Below, piece by piece: positions 46,305 through 54,861 of a DNA stretch of 64,000 nt. The position numbers and the translations under genes are program-made. Below the pieces are notes generated by a model, which saw nothing but the letters and a program-made list of their open reading frames with translations, did not search any database and was not told where the DNA came from. Positions within the stretch are counted from its first letter, which is position 1. Every line of letters starts with the position of its first letter. Origin of the DNA: CAIWTU01 sp963815135 (GTDB lineage: Bacteria > Desulfobacterota > Desulfuromonadia > Geobacterales > Geobacteraceae); contig CAWFFO010000011.1 in the NCBI GenBank assembly GCA_963815135.1, forward strand, positions 62,001-126,000, read 5' to 3'.

Positions 46305-46454
46305 TGCGGGGGGTGCCGGGTAACCGGCATTCCTACCGCGGAGGCACCAAGACTATGTTGATGCTTATCGTGCCTTTTCTCCTTCTAAAGGGATACGACG
46401 AGTTAATTGACAGTATGATTTTGATTGACTAATGTTAAGTTGTAGATTTCACAA

Positions 46455-46721
46455 GATCGGCCAAAATATCGGCCAGTTAAATTAAAAACTAAATCTGTTA
46501 TTTATTTGTTAGGCAAAATGCGATACAAATAGATCGGCCAAAATATCGGCCAAATTGGTCGATATTTTTTATGCAATTAATTGCATTACCTTGTTTCTAA
46601 ATATTTTTCATGGTCTAGCTAGCTACCAACTAACCGGCCATATAATATCTGAACTAACACAAAAGCTACATTAAAGTTAATTAGAATTAGGCAGTTATAT
46701 ATCGGCCAAAGAAATGGCCAG
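46455..46721. promoter_or_regulatory. Three operator-like repeats upstream of the Fic gene
   Basis: Sites at 46455-46475 and 46532-46566 share GATCGGCCAAAATATCGGCC; the second extends into an inverted repeat (ATCGGCCAA/TTGGTCGAT). A third, ATCGGCCAAAGAAATGGCCA, lies at 46701-46720 just before the Fic ribosome site. The units are repeats of ATCGGCCAA in AT-rich DNA. Since the Fic protein ends in a winged-helix domain, autoregulation is plausible. GTTAGGC at 46509-46515 would also fit an attC/attI R' box. No gene lies in 46341-46737. Confidence 0.6.
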
Positions 46722-46737
46722 TATTTCGGAGGACAAC

Positions 46738-47952
46738 ATGGCAGATGGTTTTTATACAAAAATTTCAGAAATGGAGCCAATGCTGCCTTCTGATTCCACG
46801 GGAGAGTTGGGCGATTTGGCGATTGAGGTAATACGAAAATCTGCCGCCATTAGCGCTGCGGTTCATCCAGTCACCCGTAGAGGAATCGTAGAATTGGTAA
46901 GGAAGATGAACAGCTACTATTCCAATTTAATAGAGGGGCATAACACTCATCCTGTAGACATCGACCGTGCAATGCGAGAAGATTTTTCTAAAGATCCTGC
47001 AAAAAGAGCAAGACAATTGGAGAGTAAAGCACATATAGAAGTGCAGAAATGTATCGAATCCCGCCTCGAAGAGGCTCCGGAAACAGTCATTACAAGCAAA
47101 AGTTTTTTGTGCTGGATACATAAAGAATTTTATGAGCGGATGCCGAAAGAGTATCTTGTTGTACAACGTGCAGATGGGAAAACTGAAAAAGTGATTCCTG
47201 GGAAAATAAGAGAATTAGAGGTTGAGGTTGGGAGACATTTGCCACCCAAATCAGAATGCCTAAACGCTTTTATGAAAAGATTTGAGGAAGCCTACGACCC
47301 TCACAGACTGAAAGGGCTAAATCAAGTTATTGCAACGGCAGCCTCTCATCACCGGCTTGCATGGATTCACCCATTCATGGATGGCAATGGGCGAGTTACT
47401 CGTCTTATGACTCATGCATATCTTAAAAAGGCAAAAATAGATGGCCACGGGTTGTGGACAGTTACTCGAGGTTTCGCAAGAAATCGAGAAGAATATCTGG
47501 CTGCATTGGCTGGGGCAGACCAACCCCGCAGAGGAGACCTAGATGGTCGTGGGAACTTAACTCAAGCAGGGTTGTTCGGATTTTGTAAATTTTTCCTTAA
47601 AATCTCGATTGACCAAATTGACTTTATGGCGGGTCTTCTGGACTTGGATGGCATGCAGAAAAGAATTCAAGCGGTTGTTGATCGCAAAGTTTCTTTTGGT
47701 GAATTGAAGCCTGAAGCTGGTCATTTACTGAGAGATGTATTTTTACGAGGGGAAATCTCTCGTGGAGAAATACCCAGCATTATAGGAATGCCAGAACGTT
47801 CAGCGCGTAGAGTCGTCAGTAGCTTGTTAGAAAAAAGCTGTTTGGTCTCTGGCTCTGAAAAGGGTCCAGTAATGCTCGGTTTCCCGGCATCAATGGTGGG
47901 GTATTATTTCCCTCGCCTCTATCCTGAAGGAGTCGAGGCAAGCCTTGATTAG
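46738..47952 (+). CDS. Fic family protein with C-terminal winged-helix domain
   Basis: A 404-aa protein. I prefer ATG 46738 (GGAGG 5 nt upstream) to 46714, which lies inside an operator-like repeat. The N-terminal part has NSYYSNLIEGHNTHPVDIDRAM. The Fic core has HRLAWIHPFMDGNGRVTRL (HPFxDGNGR, intact), so AMP transfer to a protein target is expected. The C-terminal ~100 residues are a winged helix (LRDVFLRGEISRGEIPSIIG, ERSARRVVSSLLEKSCLV). An inhibitory-helix motif is not clearly seen. It may be toxin-like or regulatory; it sits in AT-rich DNA like a cassette gene. Confidence 0.88.
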   Translation: MADGFYTKISEMEPMLPSDSTGELGDLAIEVIRKSAAISAAVHPVTRRGIVELVRKMNSYYSNLIEGHNTHPVDIDRAMREDFSKDPAKRARQLESKAHIEVQKCIESRLEEAPETVITSKSFLCWIHKEFYERMPKEYLVVQRADGKTEKVIPGKIRELEVEVGRHLPPKSECLNAFMKRFEEAYDPHRLKGLNQVIATAASHHRLAWIHPFMDGNGRVTRLMTHAYLKKAKIDGHGLWTVTRGFARNREEYLAALAGADQPRRGDLDGRGNLTQAGLFGFCKFFLKISIDQIDFMAGLLDLDGMQKRIQAVVDRKVSFGELKPEAGHLLRDVFLRGEISRGEIPSIIGMPERSARRVVSSLLEKSCLVSGSEKGPVMLGFPASMVGYYFPRLYPEGVEASLD

Positions 47953-48034
47953 GCTGGTACAGATCAGGCCCAACAACAGTACCTCAAATATGGAAGGCGA
48001 AGGTTCGTGTATGTTCTAAAAGAGGATAAGGAGC

Positions 48035-48100
48035 GCCCAACCCTCGGCGGCAGGCGGTCTCCGCTTCGCTCCGCCGCTGCACTCTCCCCCGCTGGCAAGA
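48035..48100 (+). other. Possible degenerate attC site after the Fic gene
   Basis: GCCCAAC (48035-48041, fits RYYYAAC) is followed by a GC-rich hairpin around GCGGTCTCCGCTTCGCTCCGC and CCGCTGCAC. The matching R' is at best GCTGGCA, so only half of the signature is good. Its CCGCCGCTGCAC block also occurs in the site at 49556-49618. Confidence 0.35.
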
Positions 48101-48295
48101 AAGAGAATTGAGGGTCACGTCTCCAAAAATCAAAAAAGCCGGTATACGCAGTAAATTTTATCAACCAAGCGCAACAGCGGTGACCCCGCTATGCTCTCTG
48201 CGTTGTACTTCAAAATAGAAAACAGAGTGCTTGTGTTGATCGCTATATTGGTCTATATTTTAACCATTGAACAGATCAATATCAGGAGCAAAACG

Positions 48296-48586
48296 ATGAG
48301 AGAAATTTCAATCAGCAATGACATTATCCCTATCGCAGAATTTAAAACCAATATTTCCAAATGGTTCAAGAAACTTCAGACATCCGGACATCCACTTATT
48401 ATTACCCAGAACAGCAAACCGGCAGGTGTGCTGTTGTCCGCTGCGGATTATGATGAATTGGTATACCGGAAATCTTTTCTGGATTCTGTTGAGAAGGGGA
48501 TTGCGGATGTTGAATCCGGGCGTGCCCAAACGACTGCCGAACTGCGAAAAGATCTGCAAGCCCGAAGAAGTGCGGATAATTCATGA
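48296..48586 (+). CDS. Phd/YefM-type antitoxin
   Basis: A 96-aa protein starting at MREISISNDIIPIAEFKTNI with CAGGAG upstream; a longer open frame from 48191 is hydrophobic and unlikely. FKTNISKWFKKLQTSGHPLIITQNSKPAGVLL is the Phd/YefM fold, and the C-terminal half (DSVEKGIADVESGRAQTTAE) is the usual toxin-wrapping tail. It overlaps the toxin gene by 4 bp and probably represses its own promoter. Confidence 0.88.
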   Translation: MREISISNDIIPIAEFKTNISKWFKKLQTSGHPLIITQNSKPAGVLLSAADYDELVYRKSFLDSVEKGIADVESGRAQTTAELRKDLQARRSADNS

Positions 48587-48882
48587 ACATACTATGGTCA
48601 CAGGAGGCTGCTGAAAATCTGATTGATATTGAGGATTTCATTGCACGTGACAGCTTGGAGCGCGCTATTCGGTTTGTTGATGTCCTTATTGACCATGCTG
48701 AAGCAATTTTAGCTGACAATCCGAGAAGTTGCGGGACGGTGCTGGAAATAGGTAATCCTGACATTAGAGAGCTTATTTACCGAGGATATCGAGTCGTTTA
48801 CCGATTGAAAGATGATAAAATTGAAATTCTTACAGTTTTCGAAGGACATCGGCTATTGCGACTGAATGAATCAGGCGAATAG
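48583..48882 (+). CDS. ParE/RelE superfamily toxin
   Basis: A 99-aa protein with the ParE pattern: ILWSQEAAENLIDIEDFIA, RAIRFVDVLIDHAEAILADN, then REIYRGYRVVYRL-like segment (RELIYRGYRVVYRLKDDKIE) and the end ILTVFEGHRLL. Partner of the antitoxin just before it (ATGA overlap). The pair lies between attC-like sites, a frequent setting for toxin-antitoxin genes in integron cassettes. Target (gyrase or mRNA) cannot be read from sequence. Confidence 0.88.
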   Translation: MNILWSQEAAENLIDIEDFIARDSLERAIRFVDVLIDHAEAILADNPRSCGTVLEIGNPDIRELIYRGYRVVYRLKDDKIEILTVFEGHRLLRLNESGE

Positions 48883-48953
48883 GACACCTCAATTTGGAGA
48901 TTTTGAGTACTTACTGCCGCAATAAAAACAAGTTAAATCAGGTTAAAGCACCG

Positions 48954-49015
48954 ATCCAACTCACGGCTAGACTCATCTCCGCTTCGCTCCGTGGGTTAGT
49001 CCTGCCCCGTTATAC
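48954..49015 (+). other. Candidate integron attC site 3
   Basis: 62 bp: ATCCAAC (48954-48960, fits RYYYAAC), a partly paired middle around TCTCCGCTTCGCTCCG with CTAGACTCA/TGGGTTAG arms, and GTTATAC (49009-49015). It sits between the toxin and acetyltransferase genes. The internal TTCG loop is as in many attC sites, but the stem is imperfect. Confidence 0.5.
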
Positions 49016-49033
49016 CGTTTGAAGCGAGACCAT

Positions 49034-49561
49034 ATGAATTCCACGTTTAAAATCAAACAAGCCGATGATAGGGACGTTTCAGATGTCATGGAAGTAATTC
49101 GTGCATGCACAAAAGCGATGCGGCTGGCAAAGATATTCCAATGGGATGATATCTATCCAAACAGGGGACAATTGGAAGAAGATTTGAAAGAAGGATCGCT
49201 ATACCTGATACGGAATGTGGAAATTTGTCTTGGTGCTGCTTCCTTCAACGAAAAGCAAGAGGATGCGTATCAACAGGTAGACTGGCAAGGGAGCGGTCCT
49301 GTGCTTGTAGTCCATCGACTTTGTGTTGATCCTGCTTTTCAAGGTCAAGGTATTGCAAAAAAGTTGATGAGCTTCGGAGAAAATATGGCAATGAAGCGAG
49401 GCTTCGCCAGCATTCGATTAGACGCATATTCCGGAAACCCAAAAGCAGTAGGCCTTTATGAGCGGTTAGGATACCAAAAGGTAGGGTCCGTAACTTTCCC
49501 ACGTCGTGATTTGCCATTTTACTGCTTTGAGAAGATTCTCAAAGAAAGAAGCGAGGCATAG
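49034..49561 (+). CDS. GNAT family N-acetyltransferase
   Basis: A 175-aa enzyme; ATG 49034 preferred to TTG 49019. It has IKQADDRDVSDVMEVIRACT, VHRLCVDPAFQGQGIAKKLM (acetyl-CoA loop, QGQGIA) and NPKAVGLYERLGYQKVG (motif B), with a full-length C-terminus. It acetylates an unknown small molecule or protein amine. Its start is 18 bp after an attC-like R' and its end is next to another attC-like palindrome, so it is a likely cassette gene. Confidence 0.88.
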   Translation: MNSTFKIKQADDRDVSDVMEVIRACTKAMRLAKIFQWDDIYPNRGQLEEDLKEGSLYLIRNVEICLGAASFNEKQEDAYQQVDWQGSGPVLVVHRLCVDPAFQGQGIAKKLMSFGENMAMKRGFASIRLDAYSGNPKAVGLYERLGYQKVGSVTFPRRDLPFYCFEKILKERSEA

Positions 49562-49618
49562 CCAAGTGGAGGCAGACGGTCGACTGCCTCCGCCGCTGCA
49601 CCCCGGCCATTGTATGGT
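49556..49618 (+). other. Possible attC-like palindrome after the acetyltransferase gene
   Basis: GCATAGC (49556-49562) differs at two bases from GTATAAC, the complement of the preceding R' (GTTATAC). A strong stem GGAGGCAG/CTGCCTCC follows, then CCGCCGCTGCAC and a poor R' (ATTGTAT). It could be the decayed end of the cassette array. Confidence 0.4.
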
Positions 49619-49725
49619 TTGATATTTCCCAAAAATCTTTAAGTTGACTTGGTCCGACCCCAATGGATTTCATTGCTGCCAGGCAGCAGGCCCACTGAGC
49701 CGTCAGGTGGTGGGGGACCCCGAAA

Positions 49726-49890
49726 ATGAGGGTTAAAGGCGTCCATCATGTCGAGTTTTCAGAATTGGACAATAAAGCTTCAATACGGTTGTTCGACAAA
49801 ATGTTCGGTTGGCTAGAGCATCCGGAATGGAAATCTTCGCCATGGAAGGAGTCAATGCGTAACTTGCCGTCGGGAAATCAGCAGGCCTAA
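49726..49890 (+). pseudogene. Truncated VOC (glyoxalase) superfamily gene
   Basis: A 54-aa frame MRVKGVHHVEFSELDNKASI, then RLFDKMFGWLEH matches the first ~35 residues of VOC-fold proteins, then becomes unrelated and stops. The remaining two thirds of the domain are missing. The rest of 49619-50053 shows nothing recognisable. Confidence 0.55.
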
Positions 49891-50053
49891 CCAGCCAATG
49901 ACGGTCAATTCCCAGACTGTTGGCTTGAAAAAGAAATGAAAATTTAACCTGAAGATATTGTCCCTCCTCAGTCGAAAATGGACTTTGGAGCCGCTTGCAG
50001 TAAGGTGCAATTGCCGAAATATTAAATACAGTTGGCCGTCGGTGAATTTGATT

Positions 50054-51589
50054 TCAGTCTCTATCCAACACTTCCCTTATCTTCCTCAAAAGGTCGTTTT
50101 TTGACACCGGTTTCGCGATAAAATCCATCCCTTCTTCAAATATGCCTTTCTGGTGCATGACGTCGGCCGTGTAGCCACTGATAAAAATTATCTTTACTGC
50201 AGGCTTTATCATCCTTATTTCGCTGAGAAGTTCTTTGCCTTTTTTCCCCGGCATGACCACATCAGACAGGACAAGGGAAATATCATCATGCTCCCTGAAA
50301 AGCGCTACGGCCTCTTCTCCGTCACTGGCTGCAAATACACTGTAGCCTGATTTTTCGAGAATTTTCTTCATGGAAAACTTTACTATCGCTTCATCCTCGG
50401 CAATCAGCAGAGTCTCCGTGCCGCCGACGACAGTCGTGGATATCTCTGCCTTTTCTTCAGCTTCACACCTTACCGAGAGCGGCAGGTAGATATCGAATGA
50501 AGTCCCTTTGCCTGGTTCGCTATTTACCAGAATCGAGCCCTCATGCTGTTTGATGATCCCATAGACGATGGACAGTCCGAGGCCTGTTCCCTTGCCAACC
50601 TCCTTGGTTGTATAAAACGGCTCGAAGATTCTTTCCTTCGACAATTCGTCAATGCCGGTTCCGGTATCTTCGATGGTTAACTTGGCATATTTGCCCGGCG
50701 CCGAAAGATCATATAGCGCTTCCGATCCCTCCCTTACCTCCATCCCACTTGTCGAAATCGTCAGGCAGCCTCCATGGGGCATGGCGTCACGGGCATTGAC
50801 CGCCAGGTTCATCAGGACCTGTTCGATCTGGCCGGTATCGACCAGCACAAGTAACTCTTTGCAGGTATGAATGGTGCGGAACTGGATATCCTCTCCAATA
50901 ACACGGCGGATAAATTTGCCGGCATTGTCGATGATGGTGTCGATAACAACTGGCTTGCGATTCATTACCTGTTTGCGGCTGAAGGCAAGGAGGCTCCTGG
51001 TAAGATCAGCGGCTCGCTCTGTGGCCGTCAATATATGCCCGACGGTTTCCTGTATCTCGTTGTCTTCTGGAATGTCGTCCCGGAGCATTTCCCCGTAACC
51101 ATAGATACCCGTAAGCAGGTTATTGAATTCGTGGGCCACCCCTCCGGCTAAGAGTCCAATGGATTCCATCTTCTGTGACTGCAGGAGTTGCTGTTCAATC
51201 TTCTCCCGCTCGGTAATTTCAACCCGAAGTTTCTCAAGATTGTCCGCTAGTTCGTGCTCGGCCCACTTGAGGGCGGTGATGTCCATGAACGCAGCAACAG
51301 AACCACGCACGCCTCCGGAGGCGTCAAATAAGGGCACGGCGTTGCCGAACGTCTGGACCCGTCTGTCATCGCCAAGGCGAAAGTCTATCTCGGCGTTCCG
51401 GACAGGTCGACGCAGAGCCATCGCTTTTCGCATCGGCAGATCGTCCGGGTTAAACTCGGTCCCGTCAGACATCAACAGGCGAATGTGAGCGCTTACTCCC
51501 GCGGGAGATGGCATTCTGGAAGACGTTGGTGTCGGAAGGCCAGTCCCATCATTTCGTTGGCCGCACGGTTTCCGGTGATGTGCCGGCAT
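50054..51589 (-). CDS. Hybrid histidine kinase, C-terminal part (PAS remainder, HisKA, HATPase, receiver)
   Basis: A 511-aa open frame that continues the sensor gene 51493-52581 after a frameshift near 51545. It holds the end of a PAS domain (MSDGTEFNPDDLP ... VAAFMDITALK), H-box GGVAHEFNNLLTGIYG (phosphorylated His), N-box NLAVNARDAM, G boxes IEDTGTGID and GKGTGLGLSIVYG, and a C-terminal receiver with D in VLSDVVMPGK and K in AKPVSK. The first ~20 residues of this frame are not native protein. The partner response regulator is unknown. Confidence 0.85.
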   Translation of the reverse strand: MPAHHRKPCGQRNDGTGLPTPTSSRMPSPAGVSAHIRLLMSDGTEFNPDDLPMRKAMALRRPVRNAEIDFRLGDDRRVQTFGNAVPLFDASGGVRGSVAAFMDITALKWAEHELADNLEKLRVEITEREKIEQQLLQSQKMESIGLLAGGVAHEFNNLLTGIYGYGEMLRDDIPEDNEIQETVGHILTATERAADLTRSLLAFSRKQVMNRKPVVIDTIIDNAGKFIRRVIGEDIQFRTIHTCKELLVLVDTGQIEQVLMNLAVNARDAMPHGGCLTISTSGMEVREGSEALYDLSAPGKYAKLTIEDTGTGIDELSKERIFEPFYTTKEVGKGTGLGLSIVYGIIKQHEGSILVNSEPGKGTSFDIYLPLSVRCEAEEKAEISTTVVGGTETLLIAEDEAIVKFSMKKILEKSGYSVFAASDGEEAVALFREHDDISLVLSDVVMPGKKGKELLSEIRMIKPAVKIIFISGYTADVMHQKGIFEEGMDFIAKPVSKNDLLRKIREVLDRD

Positions 51590-52581
51590 TGTGCGTCAGT
51601 GCAGATCCAGACATAGGCCGGCAGGGCATCCAGCAGTTGTTTCAGTTCCTCCGAGCGCATGCGCAGCTCCTCAGCTCCGGCGCGCTGGTTCTTCAGCATC
51701 TTGCCCAGCGCCAACCCCATTTCGTCACGATCGGAAATTGGCGTGATGACTATCGTATCCTCGCCCTCGGCAATCCGACAGGCAGCATCAGTGATCTGCT
51801 TCAGCCAGGTGGCCATCTCGCCGAAACTCTGTTGAAGTTGCCCCACTTCATCGCCGCGCGTTGCGGCGGGCACCGGCACGGCCAGGTCGCCACGGGAAAT
51901 GCTTCGGGCTGTCCGGGAGAGAACCTCCAGCGGCCGTGTAATGTTGCGGGTGAGGAACAACCAGATGAGGCACAGACTCAATACCAGTAGCGGCGCCCCC
52001 ACCAACATTGTCTGGTTCATTGCCTGGATGGCGGCCTTGTCTGCCTGCCGGTAGGACGCCAGCAACCGTGACTCGGAGTCATTTATCTCGTCCAGGGCCA
52101 AGCGGATTTCGTCCATCAGCTGCTTTCCCCGACCGCTCCCGATCCTGGGCAGGGCCGCCTCCAATCCGCCATCCCTTCGAAGCCTGATAGTACCCTGCTG
52201 CCAATCGATCTTCGCTTTAGTCAGTTCCCTGACATGTTCCAATATCCTCGCCTGTGAAGGGTTGTCACGCAGGGCGTTTGCCGCACGGTCCAGGTCGAAA
52301 CTATAATCCCGAATGGCCTGACTGTATGGCTCCAGGTATTCGTCCTTGCCTGTCAGGATATAACCGCGCTGGCCGGTCTCTGCATCCTGGAGATGCGTCA
52401 GCAGTCTTTCCAGATCCAGCTGTAGCAGGGTGGAACTTTCGAGCCGTGCATCCGCCCTGATCATCCGCTGACTGGCAGTTTGGACCGCCAGTCCTTGCAC
52501 AAAGATCAGCACCAGCCCCAGGGCCAACGCACCTCCGATTTTCATTCCTATTCGCAATATGGGTCTCCCTTGAAGTGCCAT
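51493..52581 (-). CDS. Hybrid histidine kinase, N-terminal part (CHASE3, HAMP, PAS start)
   Basis: A 362-aa open frame with a first membrane helix (MKIGGALALGLVLIFVQGL), a CHASE3 sensor domain (HLQDAETGQRGYILTGKDEY), a second helix (LLVLSLCLIWLFLTRNI), a HAMP domain (TRPLEVLSRTARSISRGDLA), a second HAMP-like linker, and the start of a PAS domain (LLDALPAYVWICTDAQCRHI). At NEMMGL the frame is lost; the natural continuation (GLPTPTSSRMPSPAGV) is in the frame of the preceding entry. Together they form one ~810-aa hybrid sensor kinase. A single indel or sequence error separates them. Confidence 0.82.
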   Translation of the reverse strand: MALQGRPILRIGMKIGGALALGLVLIFVQGLAVQTASQRMIRADARLESSTLLQLDLERLLTHLQDAETGQRGYILTGKDEYLEPYSQAIRDYSFDLDRAANALRDNPSQARILEHVRELTKAKIDWQQGTIRLRRDGGLEAALPRIGSGRGKQLMDEIRLALDEINDSESRLLASYRQADKAAIQAMNQTMLVGAPLLVLSLCLIWLFLTRNITRPLEVLSRTARSISRGDLAVPVPAATRGDEVGQLQQSFGEMATWLKQITDAACRIAEGEDTIVITPISDRDEMGLALGKMLKNQRAGAEELRMRSEELKQLLDALPAYVWICTDAQCRHITGNRAANEMMGLAFRHQRLPECHLPRE

Positions 52582-52668
52582 TTATTCAGTTCGATAGCAG
52601 TCAAAATCCAGCAGCCTGCACACAAAATCGTTTACAGCGACTATTGAGGTGGTCTTATCCGGGGCCAA

Positions 52669-52773
52669 TCATGCGGGAACAGAGCAAAAGCAAGGTTGAC
52701 CGATAAGATAAAGCACCACGATGATGATATACAGAACTGGGATTGGCAGGGAAATGATATATTTCCAGTTCAT
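52669..52773 (-). CDS. Possible 34-aa membrane peptide
   Basis: An ATG-started frame on the minus strand gives one hydrophobic helix (YIISLPIPVLYIIIVVLYLI) and a short Cys-containing end (GQPCFCSVPA). It has no clear ribosome site. Apart from this and a short signal-peptide-like remnant near 52850, the 52582-53008 gap shows no gene. Confidence 0.3.
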   Translation of the reverse strand: MNWKYIISLPIPVLYIIIVVLYLIGQPCFCSVPA

Positions 52774-53008
52774 TTCATAACGCCAAGCCCCGATGAGATC
52801 TTAAATCGCCATGGATAAGGTAAATACGAAACTCAAAAAAATAAATTTTGTCATTGTAAAAGTTTCTGTTACCGATGACGCTTCTTTCGCATGGACTTTC
52901 CTCCGTTTATGATGGTTTATCATAATCGGGCCAAAAGTCCTATTCACGCCGAGCCAAAACAACTTTTGAGATTGATTCAACATTTTCTGTAAGCGAGATG
53001 TGTTCAGG

Positions 53009-53809
53009 TTAACACACATGCCGCCGCGAATACTGTCCCGGCGAAACTCCGAGTGAGCGGCGAAACATCTCGATAAATGCGCTGAGACTCTGGTAACCCA
53101 AATCGAAAGCAACACGAGTAACATTCTCGCCCTTTCCGAGACGATCAACAGCCTCCTGCAGCAGGAGTCTTTTTCGCCACGCGCCGAAAGTAAGACCCGT
53201 TTCGCTGACAAACAGGCGCGACAGGGTGCGGGAACTGGCGCCGGCAATAACCGCCAGATCATCGAGTTCCCGCTTGTCTCCCGGATTATCGAGCAGAACC
53301 TCCATCACCCGCAGCAGCCTTTCGTCACTGCCCATCGGCAGGTGAAGGGGCGTTTCCTCCGCCTCATGCAGCTCGTCGAGAATTACCGTCATGAGCCTGT
53401 AGCCCGGACTTTCGGGTGCAAAATTATCCCCCACCAGTACCGCTTTCAAAATCAACTCGCGCAACAGGGGCGACACCTTGATAACCATGCAATGCTGCGG
53501 TAAATCCCCGGTAACTGAAGGGTCGACAAACAGGTTGCACAGTGACACGTCGCCGGGGAAATATACTTCGTGTTCGATTCCCGGCGCCACCCACACCGCC
53601 TGCGAAGGCGGCACCACCCAGATGCCGCGCATGCAGATTACCCTCATGACGCCGCTGCTGGCAAAAATGAGCTGTCCGCGGGGATGGGCATGGGGCGCGG
53701 CGCAGCCGGCGCGGCTCACCTTCATGGCGAGCGGAATTACCGGCAAAGCCGGATCGATCCGGTATCCGATTTCTATGGGCGGCAATTTTGGCAGTTCTTC
53801 GACATTCAT
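53009..53809 (-). CDS. AraC family transcriptional regulator with cupin domain
   Basis: A 266-aa protein; start at MNVEELPKLPPIEIGYR (53809). The N-terminal cupin has SRAGCAAPHAHPRGQLIFAS and VVPPSQAVWVAPGIEHEVYF; the C-terminal AraC DNA-binding domain has LDDLAVIAGASSRTLSRLFV, TGLTFGAWRKRLLLQEAVDR and VAFDLGYQSLSAFIEMFRRS. It is divergent from the methyltransferase gene 75 bp away and may control it. Confidence 0.92.
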   Translation of the reverse strand: MNVEELPKLPPIEIGYRIDPALPVIPLAMKVSRAGCAAPHAHPRGQLIFASSGVMRVICMRGIWVVPPSQAVWVAPGIEHEVYFPGDVSLCNLFVDPSVTGDLPQHCMVIKVSPLLRELILKAVLVGDNFAPESPGYRLMTVILDELHEAEETPLHLPMGSDERLLRVMEVLLDNPGDKRELDDLAVIAGASSRTLSRLFVSETGLTFGAWRKRLLLQEAVDRLGKGENVTRVAFDLGYQSLSAFIEMFRRSLGVSPGQYSRRHVC

Positions 53810-53884
53810 TGTCAAAATATAGCAAGACCGCCACCGGCAATACAAGCTATATTCTATTTTATTTTTCAGAAAAGGAGAAAAGTC

Positions 53885-54688
53885 GTGAACGATCAAAATG
53901 AACAAGACCACAAGGCCAGAATTGTCGATCAATTTTCAAAGCAGGCAATTCCCTTTGCCAAGATTCCTGGACACCGCGATGCCATGCAGATTCTGATCGG
54001 GATGTCCGGAGTCAGCGGCGACGACAATGTCCTCGATGTCGCCTGCGGACCGGGAATGGTTGCCTGCGAGTTCGCCCGTCATGCCGGGAAAGTAACAGGT
54101 TTAGACATCACACCGGCGATGATCGAACAGGCCCGGAAGCGCCAGCGGGAACAAAAGCTGGGAAACCTGGACTGGGCCGTTGGAGACGCAGTCCCGCTTC
54201 CTTACCCCGACAACTCGTTTTCACTTGTGATTACCCGATACAGCTTTCATCATTTACTGTCGCCGGAAAGGGCGCTGGCGGAAATGATCAGGGTTTGCCG
54301 CCCCGGCGGCAGGGTGATGGTTGCCGATGTGGCCATGGAGCCGGATAAATCCGCGGCCTATGACCGACTGGAAATCATGCGCGATCCTTCCCACACCCAC
54401 GCCCTGACGCATGAAGAGTTTTCCGGCCTGTTCGACAATTCCGGACTGCTCGACTGTCGCCGGGCTGCCTATGGCGTCGTAATCGAACTTGAAGAGCAGC
54501 TGCGGGCATCTTTCCCGAATCCGGGGGATGAGTCAAAATTGAGAGACTTGATCATTGGTGATGTCGGGATAAACAGTCTCGGCATTAATGCCGGAAGAGA
54601 AGCGGGCAAAATAGTCTACACGGTTCCGATAGCCGTTCACGTCGGACAAAAAAGATCGCCTGATCACAATTGCATGAAAACAAATTGA
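53885..54688 (+). CDS. SAM-dependent class I methyltransferase
   Basis: A 267-aa enzyme, GTG start at 53885 with AAGGAG upstream. It has a Methyltransf_11 fold: VLDVACGPGMVACEFARHAG (SAM motif I), GLDITPAMIEQARKRQ, LDWAVGDAVPLPYPDNSF (motif II) and GGRVMVADVAMEPDKSAA. The sequence resembles UbiE/COQ5-like small-molecule methyltransferases; the substrate is unknown. It is divergent from an AraC regulator. Confidence 0.9.
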   Translation: MNDQNEQDHKARIVDQFSKQAIPFAKIPGHRDAMQILIGMSGVSGDDNVLDVACGPGMVACEFARHAGKVTGLDITPAMIEQARKRQREQKLGNLDWAVGDAVPLPYPDNSFSLVITRYSFHHLLSPERALAEMIRVCRPGGRVMVADVAMEPDKSAAYDRLEIMRDPSHTHALTHEEFSGLFDNSGLLDCRRAAYGVVIELEEQLRASFPNPGDESKLRDLIIGDVGINSLGINAGREAGKIVYTVPIAVHVGQKRSPDHNCMKTN

Positions 54689-54861
54689 CTGCCACTGCAT
54701 ACGGACTTCAATGGCGGGGCGGGATATGGAGGGCAAGCTTTAGGCTTGTAAATCTTCCGGTTGTGTTAAGATGTAGACAGGTGCACCACTGTTCGAATCC
54801 TGTTCCGGAAACATATGAAAATGACCGTAAAATGGCCCCGGTTTGAAAGGAGACAGAAAAC

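Larger units (their letters stand above)
41541..46340 (+). mobile_element. Group II intron, 5' part missing or displaced, split by a serine-recombinase element
   Basis: 41541-42129 is structured intron RNA (GCAGGGTGAAAGTCCCTGTC and onward, typical of domain I-III of bacterial introns). 42130-46233 holds the intron-encoded protein gene, interrupted at 42645-45428. The 3' end has domain V (46267-46304) and a domain VI-like hairpin (46308-46335). The extreme 5' end (GUGYG) is not visible because the IS1182-type element abuts the left side, so the exact start is uncertain. It is unlikely to splice in its present state. Confidence 0.75.

Noticed and set aside
54780..54815. GTTCGAATCC-like stretch resembling a tRNA T-loop before comA
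   Set aside because: No acceptor, D or anticodon arms can be folded around it; at most a tRNA 3' remnant or chance.
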